Source of the DNA: Bacteroidia bacterium
Lineage (GTDB): Bacteria > Bacteroidota > Bacteroidia > B-17B0 > Aurantibacillaceae
Direction of reading: 5' to 3'
NCBI GenBank assembly: GCA_016787895.1
Contig: JAEUTN010000020.1
Coordinates: forward strand, 289,850 to 353,849
Length of the DNA stretch: 64,000 nucleotides
Part shown: positions 17,520 through 25,902 of the stretch, piece after piece
Layout of the letters: each line of letters opens with the position of its first letter
Numbering within the stretch: the stretch's first letter is position 1
Position numbers and translations under genes: made by a program
Notes under the pieces: generated by a model
The model's database searches: none
Seen by the model: the letters and a program-made list of their open reading frames with translations, nothing else
What the model was told of the DNA's origin: nothing

Positions 17520-19028
17520 TTATTTCTCCAATAGTAGTTTACCGCTTTTATACATTGAACCTCCTGAGGAGATGACATAAAGATACATCCCGGATTCCTG
17601 AACAATAGTTAATTCATTCACCGGATTTTCTAGATCCATTGAAAACACCTTGTTTCCCAGTAAGTCGTACAATTCAAATCGGATATCGTTTTCCAAATAA
17701 TTCTCTGGAATCATTACACTGATTGGTCCGTTTGAAGGGTTGGGGTAAATCCTGCACTGAGATACCGCAGAAGGCATGTCATCCAACCCGGAGTATACCT
17801 GATAGTTTTCATAAACAAATTTTTCAAAGTTGTCACATCCTGCTGTGGAAGGGCAAAACTGATTTACCGATTGACTTAAGTAGGTTGTGTAGGTATGGTT
17901 GTATTTCAATTCATAATCCAGCATCCAATTGTTTTGTTGACTGCTCCAGGTTTCGTATTTGGTACCTGTGGAATTACCATATCCATCAAAATTATTGCTG
18001 ATTCTTTCTTCGTATTTCCAGGCAGAATTGGTATAAGTCTCCGTAACCAGTACCGATCCACCGGCAAGATCAAATGTGGTGGAGAAGCGAAATTCGTTGT
18101 TCCACTGGTTGTTAGGTATTGGATAATTCCAACCCAGCAGGGTATATCCGGAAACCTGATTTTTTGAATTAGGATACAATAAAGGCATTATATTAATAAG
18201 ACCTTCGAAGGTACTGCCATCGAAATATCTCCAGCTCAAATTAGCGAATTTAATGGCGTTCACATAAGCGCTGCCGGTCCAATTGCTGACAACACATTCC
18301 ACAGGTTTGTTCTGGGCGTTATAGCTGTATTGATCCATGCTGTAGTTTCCCCAAAGCTGGTTATTAGGATTGTAATTCTGCACTTCAAACTGCTGTATAT
18401 TTCCGGAACTGTTGTAGATATAGTTTATTTTTCTTTGTGTATTTATCCAATTGGAAACCAAAGAATCCCATATTTGTATCGTATAAGATGTCAATTTATT
18501 TTGGCTGTTATAGGTGATTAGATTTCTTCTTTTATCCTGAAGTTCCCAGCTATTGCTAAGGGTATCATATTTTTCAAGAAAAGATTCAACGAGATGACCA
18601 TTGGTATTGTATGCATAGGATTCCCTGAATAATGCCTGAAACTGTGAAGTTGGACCATGCCAAATAAAGGATAATCTTTCAAGCACATCACCCTTGGCAT
18701 TGTACAAATAGGTGTATTTTTGAGAGTTGTAAGTGTTGGCGGTTTTCTTTGTGTGTGACAATATTTGTCCCGAATGGTTGTAACTATACCAGTTGGTATC
18801 GGCAGGCACCCAGGAATTATTCAAACCGTTCCAGTTATAGTGTATTACTTTACCAGGTCTGGAAATTGTGCCACTGCTCACCGACTGCATTTTTTGAATT
18901 TCAGCGAAGATTTTCTCTTTCTGTAAAGCAATTTTAGTTTGAACGGAACTTTGCGCTATAGTGCCGTAAGATGAAAAAACAACAGCCAGCAATAGAATTG
19001 ACTTGTTGAATGAGATGATTTGCTTCAT
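17520..19028 (-). CDS. T9SS type A sorting-domain protein (secreted)
   Basis: 502 aa. The signal peptide ends near GTIAQ. The body is a run of Tyr/Asn-rich segments (YSYNHSGQILS, YLYNAKGDVLE, YAYNTNGHLVE) resembling RHS/YD-type strands. The last ~75 residues form the T9SS type A sorting domain (CRIYPNPSNGPISVMIPE ... LYDLLGN ... GMYLYVISSGG). It should be exported by Sec, then passed through the type IX system to the surface. It is paralogous to the gene at 62093-63526 on the other side of the prophage. Function beyond surface display is unknown. Confidence 0.82.
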   Translation of the reverse strand: MKQIISFNKSILLLAVVFSSYGTIAQSSVQTKIALQKEKIFAEIQKMQSVSSGTISRPGKVIHYNWNGLNNSWVPADTNWYSYNHSGQILSHTKKTANTYNSQKYTYLYNAKGDVLERLSFIWHGPTSQFQALFRESYAYNTNGHLVESFLEKYDTLSNSWELQDKRRNLITYNSQNKLTSYTIQIWDSLVSNWINTQRKINYIYNSSGNIQQFEVQNYNPNNQLWGNYSMDQYSYNAQNKPVECVVSNWTGSAYVNAIKFANLSWRYFDGSTFEGLINIMPLLYPNSKNQVSGYTLLGWNYPIPNNQWNNEFRFSTTFDLAGGSVLVTETYTNSAWKYEERISNNFDGYGNSTGTKYETWSSQQNNWMLDYELKYNHTYTTYLSQSVNQFCPSTAGCDNFEKFVYENYQVYSGLDDMPSAVSQCRIYPNPSNGPISVMIPENYLENDIRFELYDLLGNKVFSMDLENPVNELTIVQESGMYLYVISSGGSMYKSGKLLLEK

Positions 19029-19246
19029 GCACTAAATTTATAGAATTTTTTTCACAAGTGTTTGGCCGTGGCATACTAATTACTCGAGAAAACAACCACA
19101 TATAAAATAGTTCCAAGCATTTACCCTATATTGAAAAAGGAAAGTCAAAAATTCAGTTAGGTGCTGGTACCGGAAGCAGTTAAATCCTGAACAGCAGAAA
19201 CAAAGCCGTGGGAAGTTGAAAGCTGAGAATTCAGTACTGAATCCAT

Positions 19247-19668
19247 CGCTGATATTTTACGTTTGATGGGTGCGGAGGAAAGCCCGTTGCCATGGGTTAA
19301 AATTGCACCCACTTGATACTGGGTGGCAGTGTGGTGCTAGTGCTGTTGTTTTTGATCAATTGCATTTTTCGCGAAGCAGGTAACGCTTGCATTGCCATGA
19401 AAATTTTGTGGATCATCAGTACCGGATACGTGTTGTATGGTTTTAGTATGGTGCTTATGCAGGCGTTTAACGGAGCAGGAGATACCAAAACGCCCACTTA
19501 CATTAGTTTTGTGGGATTTTGGTTGATGCAGGTGCCACTGGCCTGGTTTTTGGCCATGTATCTGGGCATGGGCCCTCTGGGTGTGTTTATTGCCATCCCT
19601 GCTTCAGAGGCTATTATCACCAGTATTTACTATTATTAATTTAGAAAGGGGAAGTGGAAGTTGAAGTA
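19247..19668 (+). pseudogene. decayed, internally deleted MATE transporter copy
   Basis: It matches the intact MATE gene in two blocks: 19247-19402 corresponds to ~16502-16670, and 19402-19668 to ~17247-17517. The first block has a frameshifted stretch (GAGGAAAGCCCGTTGCC...); a stop (TAA at 19637) has replaced a Tyr codon near the end. The junction falls on TTTGTGGAT, present at both 16662-16670 and 17247-17255 in the intact copy, so exactly 585 bp (195 codons) are missing. A 108-codon frame survives but encodes no complete transporter. Confidence 0.85.
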
Positions 19669-19745
19669 GGAGTAGGGTGTTTGGGTGAAATAGTTTTCCC
19701 TTTTGCTTTGTGTTCTCTTGCTGGGTTAGCGCTGAGGTTTCTCTT

Positions 19746-20945
19746 TTACAAATAACTCAACCACCATTTTTCTTTGTGTTTTGTTTTATACATGTCGTAC
19801 CATTTGCATAATGGATATAGTGCTGCAACAATTACCACCCAAAGAATGTAAACGGAAATTAAGTTTTCTCCTTGCCCGGGTACCACAAATAAAAAAGGAA
19901 AATTTTTGCCAATGTTCCAAACCTCAGTCATGGTATGGCCGTGGATAAAGTAAAAGGGAACAGCAATCAGGTGGATGAGATAAAGATGGAGGATGTAATA
20001 AAAAAAAGCTGTTCTGCCATAGGTTTGCAGAACAGCCGTAAACCTGTTTTTCACATGTTCCAAAAATGATAGGGCCAAAAGCCCCGCACCAATGGTGATG
20101 CACATAAATAGTAAGGAAGGTGGGTACTTGTTTACTTTCAGAAATGAAAGTAAGGTTTGAAGAAACGTGGGTTGTAATGACCAGTCATGTGGGTCCCCAT
20201 ACCAATTGCTGAATCGAAGGAGGATGAACAACAACACTAACAAAACACCGGTGATTCTCAATTGTTTTACTCTTTGTTCAGGGGTGACCCTGCTTTCAAA
20301 ACGTTTACCCAGGCCATATCCCAAAAACATTAAACCGGTCCACGGTAAAAATGGATACACCAACAAGGCATTATGATTACCGACAACGGTGTAAAACTTA
20401 AATGTACCCGAATGAAACAGGTCCCACCAAAAGTTAGCGACAAAGCCTTTATCCGCTTCAATAAAATCAAGCGCATTGTGACCTAAAACAATCAAAGCCC
20501 CAATGCCAACAATGCCGTTAAATGGTAACTGGAATAGCAGCATTACCCCTAACAAAACCATACTGATGCCTATGGCCCAAATCACCTGAAACGGAAAAAT
20601 GCTGAAGTAAGGATTAAAGGTCCAGGCGAAAGCAACCAAGGTCCATTCGACAAGAATGAGCCAAATGCCTCTTTTGATTGCAAACAGCCCCAGTTCTTTT
20701 TTTGTTTTCTTGAGGCTTTGTAAATAAATGGAGGTGCCGGATAAAAACACAAAAATGGGCGCGCAAAAATGGGTGACCCATCGTGTAAAAAACAAAGAAA
20801 CGTTAGGGTTTGCCACGTCCAAAGGGTCGGCGGTGTTTGCTGTTACATGAAAATAATCCCGCACGTGGTCCAGGGCCATAATCACCATAACAATGCCACG
20901 CAATACATCAATGGATTCAATTCGTTTGTTGCTTATGCTCCTCAT
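19746..20945 (-). CDS. DUF1624/HGSNAT-like membrane protein
   Basis: 399 aa with roughly ten membrane segments. The N-terminus RIESIDVLRGIVMVIMALDH followed by a VRDYFH segment is characteristic of DUF1624 proteins, related to heparan-alpha-glucosaminide N-acetyltransferase and acyltransferase-3 membrane enzymes. The His in MALDHVRD corresponds to the conserved His thought to be central in that superfamily. It may acetylate a cell-envelope glycan, but substrate and activity are inferred from family only. Confidence 0.82.
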   Translation of the reverse strand: MRSISNKRIESIDVLRGIVMVIMALDHVRDYFHVTANTADPLDVANPNVSLFFTRWVTHFCAPIFVFLSGTSIYLQSLKKTKKELGLFAIKRGIWLILVEWTLVAFAWTFNPYFSIFPFQVIWAIGISMVLLGVMLLFQLPFNGIVGIGALIVLGHNALDFIEADKGFVANFWWDLFHSGTFKFYTVVGNHNALLVYPFLPWTGLMFLGYGLGKRFESRVTPEQRVKQLRITGVLLVLLFILLRFSNWYGDPHDWSLQPTFLQTLLSFLKVNKYPPSLLFMCITIGAGLLALSFLEHVKNRFTAVLQTYGRTAFFYYILHLYLIHLIAVPFYFIHGHTMTEVWNIGKNFPFLFVVPGQGENLISVYILWVVIVAALYPLCKWYDMYKTKHKEKWWLSYL

Positions 20946-21122
20946 TCTGTTTCTTGGTGAAAATCAAAGGTATGAAAATGGATGTAGGGCTTACCTTTCT
21001 GAAACTTTGATAAAATATCAAAGACATTTCCCAAGGGATTCCTTAGTGGTACCTCAAGCCGCAGATACAAATCTTATTTTATCCATTCGTTTTGCTTTTT
21101 CTTTAGACATGAGCTGTTTGTA

Positions 21123-21422
21123 TTAGCCATGTTTTACCAAACTATATTTTTGTGGTGATTTCGCAGAAGTCCTTGTAATGATTTGTCGTGCTTCAAGGTC
21201 CAGTTTTACCCATTCAAGATACCAATTGAGTGAGCCATTGAACTTCAGGTTTTTTTCCTTCAATTTTTGAACGATTGTTTTTGATATTTCTGTAAAAGTT
21301 TGATCCGTTTTTTCAGTCAGACATTTCACAAGTTCAGTTTTCAATAGCTCATACGTGTGTTTGCTGATGCTGACAGCTTTTTTACCTTCCGGATGTTTGA
21401 GTTGTATTTTCTGTTCTTCCAT
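21123..21422 (-). CDS. DUF6958-like small protein
   Basis: 99 aa, soluble. It shows HPEGKKAVSISKHTYELLK at the start, FTEIS mid-protein, and NWYLEWVKLDLEARQIITR near the end, matching my memory of DUF6958 proteins. No catalytic motif is visible. The C-terminal half looks like a winged-helix arrangement. It starts 6 bp after the stop of the upstream membrane-protein gene, so they may be co-transcribed. Function unknown. Confidence 0.65.
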   Translation of the reverse strand: MEEQKIQLKHPEGKKAVSISKHTYELLKTELVKCLTEKTDQTFTEISKTIVQKLKEKNLKFNGSLNWYLEWVKLDLEARQIITRTSAKSPQKYSLVKHG

Positions 21423-21428
21423 TACCTG

Positions 21429-21824
21429 TCATTTAGTGAGTTTAAATCCCAGGTAACTTCCTAAAAATTTTGCCGCATTGGCAGTAACAAAAATGAAAAA
21501 GAAGTCTGACCATTTCACGCCTGCTGCAGTTATTAAAATACTATCCAAAAGAATATAAATGATTGGAAAAAGTATAGCCAGCCTGAATCCATTGGGGTAT
21601 TCTTTTTTATTCCAATAGCGTGCCACCAGAAAAAAAACGATAAACCCAAAAATAGCTGAAATGTAGGGCGCAGATAAATTCGCGTGCGCTTCATAAACAC
21701 TTTGTTCTTGTCCGGGGTGAATAAGATAAGAATACACCGCAACTTCAATGAAGGATATTAGAACTAGGGTGATCATAGTGAGTATAGCCAATCCAACCAG
21801 TTTTAGAAGTATGTGTTTTTTCAT
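21429..21824 (-). CDS. four-segment membrane protein, unrecognised
   Basis: 131 aa. Four hydrophobic segments (~8-32, 52-70, 82-100, 105-124) separated by short loops; the first loop (SYLIHPGQEQSVYEAHANLSAP) is the only sizeable hydrophilic part. I recognise no motif. It lies upstream of the DUF6958-like gene and is the last intact host gene before the prophage. The AT-rich 225 bp between it and the split host gene shows no further gene. Confidence 0.6.
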   Translation of the reverse strand: MKKHILLKLVGLAILTMITLVLISFIEVAVYSYLIHPGQEQSVYEAHANLSAPYISAIFGFIVFFLVARYWNKKEYPNGFRLAILFPIIYILLDSILITAAGVKWSDFFFIFVTANAAKFLGSYLGFKLTK

Positions 21825-22048
21825 GGTTTATCTTTTTAAGTTAGTTTCAAAAAAAGTGATCCATTGAGTGGCGCCACTTTCCCTGGTAAGAGCGCTTACA
21901 ATTATACCCCGGGAGAAAAAGTGGTAAAGACTTATCTGGAGTAAATATAAAAGATGGAGTCCTGAATTCATACGGTAAAGTCAAAAATACTTCCTGAATG
22001 CTACAATCTGTAGCAATACTTTGCTTTAAATCGCGGTAACTTAGGGCT

Positions 22049-22120
22049 ATGAATTCAACCGAAAAATTTGTCCAAGCCCTTAAGGGGCACAAAACGAAGA
22101 GTGATAATAAAGGTAATACC
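22049..22120 (+). pseudogene. 5' fragment of a host gene apparently split by the prophage
   Basis: ATG at 22049 opens a frame beginning MNSTEKFVQALKGHK. Twenty-four codons later it reaches the proposed prophage end, and runs on only three codons before a stop. Joining codon ACC (22118-22120) to ACC (61501-61503) keeps the frame and would restore a protein of ~162 aa with the fragment at 61504-61920. The pairing rests on a 5-bp match plus frame, so it is tentative. Confidence 0.4.
22116..22120. repeat. possible 5-bp target duplication, left (ATACC)
   Basis: ATACC here and at 61499-61503 would be the 5-bp duplication made by Mu-type transposition. The match preserves the host reading frame and places the right end 5 bp outside the last end repeat. 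An alternative shared ATTATA (22146-22151 / 61496-61501) exists, and a 5-bp match could be chance. Confidence 0.35.
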
Positions 22121-22180
22121 AAAAAGCCCTAAAAACCGCATAAACATTATAAAAATCCCGATTTTCATCAAAAGACGACT

Positions 22181-22196
22181 GCAAAACCAAAAGTGC
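22181..22196 (+). repeat. left end repeat (putative MuA-type binding site)
   Basis: GCAAAACCAAAAGTGC is the exact reverse complement of 61478-61493 at the opposite prophage end and 15/16 to 61456-61471. Only one clear copy is seen on the left; a weaker version may lie at ~22136 (CCGCATAAACATTA). Confidence 0.65.
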
Positions 22197-22268
22197 ATAA
22201 CGGGCCTTTAAGGTATAACCACCCACCCATTAAAACCCATTTACACATAAAACCCATAGAATAAGCCT

Positions 22269-22302
22269 AAAAGCCCCGTAAACATTGATTTATGGGGCTT
22301 TT
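22269..22302. terminator. bidirectional terminator-like hairpin
   Basis: AAAAGCCCC (22269-22277) pairs with GGGGCTTTT (22294-22302) around a 16-nt loop; A-tract and T-tract flanks make it usable on either strand. It could end the leftward repressor transcript and block host read-through. Confidence 0.6.
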
Positions 22303-22448
22303 CTATTAGAGGTTGTGGATCTGATTATTATCTCCATAAAACGCGCCAAAACCCTTGATTTAATTGGGTTTAAAGCCAATTTAAAACAGTATTATTCAAA
22401 CTCATGAAAAAAGTACCATCATAACCCTAAATTTTAACGAAAAGTACC

Positions 22449-22484
22449 ACTTGGGGATACACTTGGGGATACACTTGGGGACAT
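22449..22484. repeat. three tandem 12-bp repeats
   Basis: Three consecutive copies of CACTTGGGGATA (the last ending ACA), 170 bp downstream of the repressor stop and ~250 bp from the end repeat. The phased iteration suggests a cooperative protein-binding site such as an enhancer, but no regulator is identified. Confidence 0.55.
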
Positions 22485-22660
22485 TTTTTAGTGGTTTTGA
22501 CCCACATTTAATTACAAAAAAAGCCACTAATAAGCCTGTTTTTACAGGATAGACCCCCACTTAATTCCATTAACGGGATGTTTTAAAGCATTGTTTTTGA
22601 AAATAATAAATTGATAGTCAACTGATTACACAAAAAATCAATAAAAAAACAGGTGTTTTC

Positions 22661-23317
22661 CTATTCTAAGCGGATTGAACCCACCACAATAGCGAGTGAT
22701 CTTACCTCGCTCCAGGATAATTCGAAATCAGGGTATGATTCGGAGTTATCTGATCTACAAATAATGTGACCCTCTTTTTCAGAGGGAAGGACCCTTTTGC
22801 AAAGCACCCCCTGAATGGTATCCATTATATAAACCTTACCCCACTGAAGGAAGGTTTTTGTAGGGATTTTTTTACAAGCAACAATGTCGCCATTAAAGTA
22901 TTTAGGACTCATGCTGGTACCAGATATCCTAATCAAGAAGTCGGCTTTTTTATTGAATTCAGGTATAATATATTGCTCAGTACCTAAAGGAAGGCTGTAA
23001 TCGCCTTGGCCATAACCGGCCACCGCTTCGATAGAAATTAGCGGCAAGGAGTTGGGTTTTTGGTAATTTTCTTTGGGCTCATCTACTTTGCTAGCCAAAA
23101 TACTTGACTTTTCCAGATCTTCGTTTAGAAGCTGGTGGGTTGTTACCCCGAAGTATTTAGAAATTGCCTGTAAGTCGTCCAAACCTGGTTTGCTGTTTCC
23201 TTTCTCGTAGTTACTGAACCGGGTTCTTGTTGAAAACCCCAAATCGTCACTGGCCTGCTGTTGGCTTTTGCCAAACCGCTTCCTTAGGTATATAAGGTTT
23301 TTGGATAGGAACTGCAC
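22661..23317 (-). CDS. prophage repressor (XRE HTH + S24/LexA-like peptidase)
   Basis: 218 aa. An XRE helix-turn-helix spans ~residues 5-62 (LRKRFGKSQQQASDDLGFST). The C-half is an S24 peptidase: the Ala-Gly self-cleavage site is in EAVAGYGQGD, the catalytic Ser in ISGTSMSPKYFNGDIV and the Lys near LCKRVLP. It should hold the lysogenic state by binding operators between itself and the Ner-like gene, and be inactivated by RecA-stimulated self-cleavage after DNA damage. This differs from Mu's own repressor, which is not an S24 protein. Confidence 0.9.
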   Translation of the reverse strand: MQFLSKNLIYLRKRFGKSQQQASDDLGFSTRTRFSNYEKGNSKPGLDDLQAISKYFGVTTHQLLNEDLEKSSILASKVDEPKENYQKPNSLPLISIEAVAGYGQGDYSLPLGTEQYIIPEFNKKADFLIRISGTSMSPKYFNGDIVACKKIPTKTFLQWGKVYIMDTIQGVLCKRVLPSEKEGHIICRSDNSESYPDFELSWSEVRSLAIVVGSIRLE

Positions 23318-23376
23318 GATAAGTCAGATTAAACAACCATTGTTAATAAATTTAATCCAAATAAAATGACTTTTTA

Positions 23377-23409
23377 TTTGCAAAGGTCAAATTAGTTGAC
23401 ATATATTTG
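23377..23409 (+). promoter_or_regulatory. early promoter with operator-like repeats
   Basis: TTTG (23377-23380), a 21-nt spacer and TATATTTG (23402-23409) fit the Bacteroidota promoter. ATTTG...CAAAT...ATTTG half-sites overlap it (23376-23409), so repressor binding would occlude the polymerase. Drives the Ner-like gene, MuA, MuB and the early operon. Confidence 0.6.
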
Positions 23410-23431
23410 TGAACGATACAGTAACAAAGGT

Positions 23432-23671
23432 ATGAAAAAAACAACGCCAGCAAATTTACCCACACTCCCACACATAAAGGGGCAAAACATGAGGCAGTTA
23501 GCGGACAAAGCCGGAGTGAAAAAAAGTTACGTGTGGATGATACTGAATGGGCAGAGAGACACAAACTCAAGAAAAGCAAAGAAGATTCTTGCAGCCGCAA
23601 AAAAAATGAACGAGGCAATTGAAAGTGGGCTTCAGAAAGCGGACAAAATACTTATAGGTGAAAACGACTGA
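23432..23671 (+). CDS. Ner/Cro-like HTH regulator
   Basis: 79 aa from ATG 23432; an in-frame upstream start at 23396 would overlap the promoter. An HTH is visible in MRQLADKAGVKKSYVWMIL. In Mu, Ner turns down early and repressor transcription during lytic growth; position, size and HTH support the same role. MuA follows 2 bp after its stop. Confidence 0.75.
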   Translation: MKKTTPANLPTLPHIKGQNMRQLADKAGVKKSYVWMILNGQRDTNSRKAKKILAAAKKMNEAIESGLQKADKILIGEND

Positions 23672-23673
23672 GC

Positions 23674-25710
23674 ATGGAGTACTTCAATTATAACGGTCAA
23701 CAAGTTTTATGTGTAAGTGGTTCGGAGATAATCATCTCTAAAAAGAATCCTGAAGGAATTGTCAGCGCATCGCTGGTTAAAAAGTGGCAGCGTGAGGACA
23801 ACGATCCACAAAACCCCCTTGTGATACAAAGGGCTTGTTATAACCGCAGTCTACTTTTAAACTTCTCTAAAATCCCCGCCAAATACCGCGACGAAATATC
23901 CACCAAACTAGGTGTTCCGGTAGATCAAGCAAAAGTAAAGCCTTTTAAAGATAAAATAATTGCGGACCCCATCGCCCTTACCTACTTCTCAAATTACTCA
24001 CTTTCTGATGGGCGACTCCTGCCAACTGAAAAGCAAATGGAATATGCCACCAACGCTTCAGTATTAAATGCTGTTAAGGAAGTTTACCAGAGTATGAAGT
24101 CGGCGCGCGGAAAGGTTGGAACCGGAATGAATGGCTTTTGGGCACGTGCGGTGATGGCGGCAAATGATGTAAGGGCTGAAAAGAACCACAGTTTACCATC
24201 CAAAGAAGTGCCTTTTAAAAGGGTATATGGAAAATACATTGAAATTGGGTATGAGTCATTGATCAGCCGAAAGTATTGTAATAATAATAGCAGGAAGGTG
24301 AGTGACAAGATTGAGCATTTGATCATGAGTTTGTACACCATGCCCAATAAACCATTTGCATCGCACACCCATATACTTTACCTGCAATTTATACAAGGTC
24401 AACTTGAATTGGTTGATCAGAAAACCGGGGAGTTATTTGACCCTAAAGACTTCTACTTAAACGGAAAACCAATTGAGGTAAGTGAAACCACAGTTAGAAA
24501 TTACCTGACCCAACCCAAAAACGCTGCTATTGTTGACCGAGCTCGCATGGGTGCTCACAGGTATAACAACACCCACCGCCCACACCACCACAGGCATGCA
24601 CCAAACTTCTCATTCAGTAAACTTTCAATGGACGACCGTGATCTGCCACGTAAGTGCATTAATGGGCAATGGGTTAAAGCCTATTATGCTTATGATGTGG
24701 CCAGTGGATGTGTTGTTGGATACGCTTACAGCCTGAACAAAAACGAGGCATTATTCCTTGACTGCATGAAGAACATGTTCAGGCTTATTGATAAGCAGGG
24801 TTTTGGAATGCCGATGGAGGTAGAGGTTGAAAACCACCTAGTGAACAAGTTCTTTGATGACCTGGACGCAATGTTCCCATTCGTTCATGTGTGTACTCCA
24901 GGAAACTCACAAGAAAAACGCGCTGAGCACATGAACCGGGCCAAGAAGTTTGGTATAGAGAAAAAACAACAGAACGGAATAGGTAGATGGTGGGCCAAAC
25001 ACAAAGCCTATGCTGTTGACCGGGACTTAGTAAATAATGAGTTTGTTGAAAAGAATCAATTGCCATACGAGAGACTTGTGGCTGATGATATTAAAGCTTG
25101 CAACGATTACAATAACGATCCTCATCCTAATCAAAAGAAATACCCAAAAAAAACACGCTGGCAGGTACTTATTGAGAACATGAACCCTAACATGGCGAGG
25201 CCACGCAAATCAATTATATACAAAGCCATAGGCAATAAAACAGAAACCAGCATTCGCCGGAACCATTATGCCACGGTGATGGGTGCTAAGTACGCTATTT
25301 CAGGATTTGATGTGCTTGATAAGTTGATACCTAACAATTACAATGTGGAGGCTTACTACCTGCCTGATGAAGAGGGAATAATACATGAGGTGTATTTGTA
25401 CCAAGGCGACAACTTTTTATGCAAGGCCGATAAAATACACACCTACAACGAAAGTAAGGCTGAGGCAACTGCCATTGATTGGGAAAACTATAAACGCCAA
25501 GGTAAAGTTGTATCTGAGTTTGACGCAGCAACCAAAAAAGCCAAAAAAGAATTGGCCAGCCCCGTGGTATACAAGAGTGAAATATTGAAGGAGGCCCTTG
25601 CTGAAGAAGTTGAAATAGTACCACAAACAAAAGAGGAGGCACCTGTACAAATTGATGAACTTATTGAGAACAATAATTATGACGACGAAGATGCGGGAGA
25701 CAGCCTCTAA
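23674..25710 (+). CDS. Mu-type DDE transposase (MuA homologue)
   Basis: 678 aa, close to MuA's 663. The catalytic core is visible: first Asp in SMDDRDLP (~320-321), final Glu in GNSQEKRAEHMNRAKKFG (E418). Between them the expected second Asp region reads PMEVEVENHL, with Glu386 where Asp is usual; this wording may be normal for Bacteroidota homologues. The N-terminal region should bind the end repeats and the acidic C-terminus (EEVEIVPQTKEEAPV onward) could contact the MuB homologue. It catalyses strand transfer during replicative transposition. Confidence 0.92.
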   Translation: MEYFNYNGQQVLCVSGSEIIISKKNPEGIVSASLVKKWQREDNDPQNPLVIQRACYNRSLLLNFSKIPAKYRDEISTKLGVPVDQAKVKPFKDKIIADPIALTYFSNYSLSDGRLLPTEKQMEYATNASVLNAVKEVYQSMKSARGKVGTGMNGFWARAVMAANDVRAEKNHSLPSKEVPFKRVYGKYIEIGYESLISRKYCNNNSRKVSDKIEHLIMSLYTMPNKPFASHTHILYLQFIQGQLELVDQKTGELFDPKDFYLNGKPIEVSETTVRNYLTQPKNAAIVDRARMGAHRYNNTHRPHHHRHAPNFSFSKLSMDDRDLPRKCINGQWVKAYYAYDVASGCVVGYAYSLNKNEALFLDCMKNMFRLIDKQGFGMPMEVEVENHLVNKFFDDLDAMFPFVHVCTPGNSQEKRAEHMNRAKKFGIEKKQQNGIGRWWAKHKAYAVDRDLVNNEFVEKNQLPYERLVADDIKACNDYNNDPHPNQKKYPKKTRWQVLIENMNPNMARPRKSIIYKAIGNKTETSIRRNHYATVMGAKYAISGFDVLDKLIPNNYNVEAYYLPDEEGIIHEVYLYQGDNFLCKADKIHTYNESKAEATAIDWENYKRQGKVVSEFDAATKKAKKELASPVVYKSEILKEALAEEVEIVPQTKEEAPVQIDELIENNNYDDEDAGDSL

Positions 25711-25900
25711 ACAAAAAGAACACCTCCGGCAATACAGAGCTGAGATAATAAAACCAGAGAGGAAGAGATTTGAGAAGTTGATGAGTATGTATGATGAGGA
25801 TGGTATGGAACAAGAAGGAAGCGTGTTTAATATGGAACAAGCACTTATTTACAACAAACACCTGACCCAACAAAGAAATCTCAAAAACAAAAACATATAA
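25679..25900 (+). CDS. small charged protein overlapping MuA end
   Basis: 73 aa from ATG 25679, overlapping the last 32 bp of the transposase gene; other starts are possible at 25652 and 25691. Lys/Arg/Glu/Gln-rich and helical (KQKEHLRQYRAEIIKPERKRF). It recognises no family. Tight packing between MuA and MuB suggests a real early gene, perhaps assisting transposition. Confidence 0.55.
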   Translation: MTTKMRETASKQKEHLRQYRAEIIKPERKRFEKLMSMYDEDGMEQEGSVFNMEQALIYNKHLTQQRNLKNKNI

Positions 25901-25902
25901 CC

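Larger units (their letters stand above)
22121..22660. other. prophage left-end non-coding region
   Basis: About 540 bp of AT-rich DNA with no credible gene. It contains one 16-bp end repeat (22181-22196), a terminator-like hairpin (22269-22302) and a triple 12-bp repeat (22449-22484). By analogy with Mu it should hold transposase binding sites at the end and possibly a transpositional enhancer nearer the repressor. Confidence 0.6.

Noticed and set aside
22449..22484. CRISPR-like short repeats
   Set aside because: The 12-bp units are directly tandem with no spacers.
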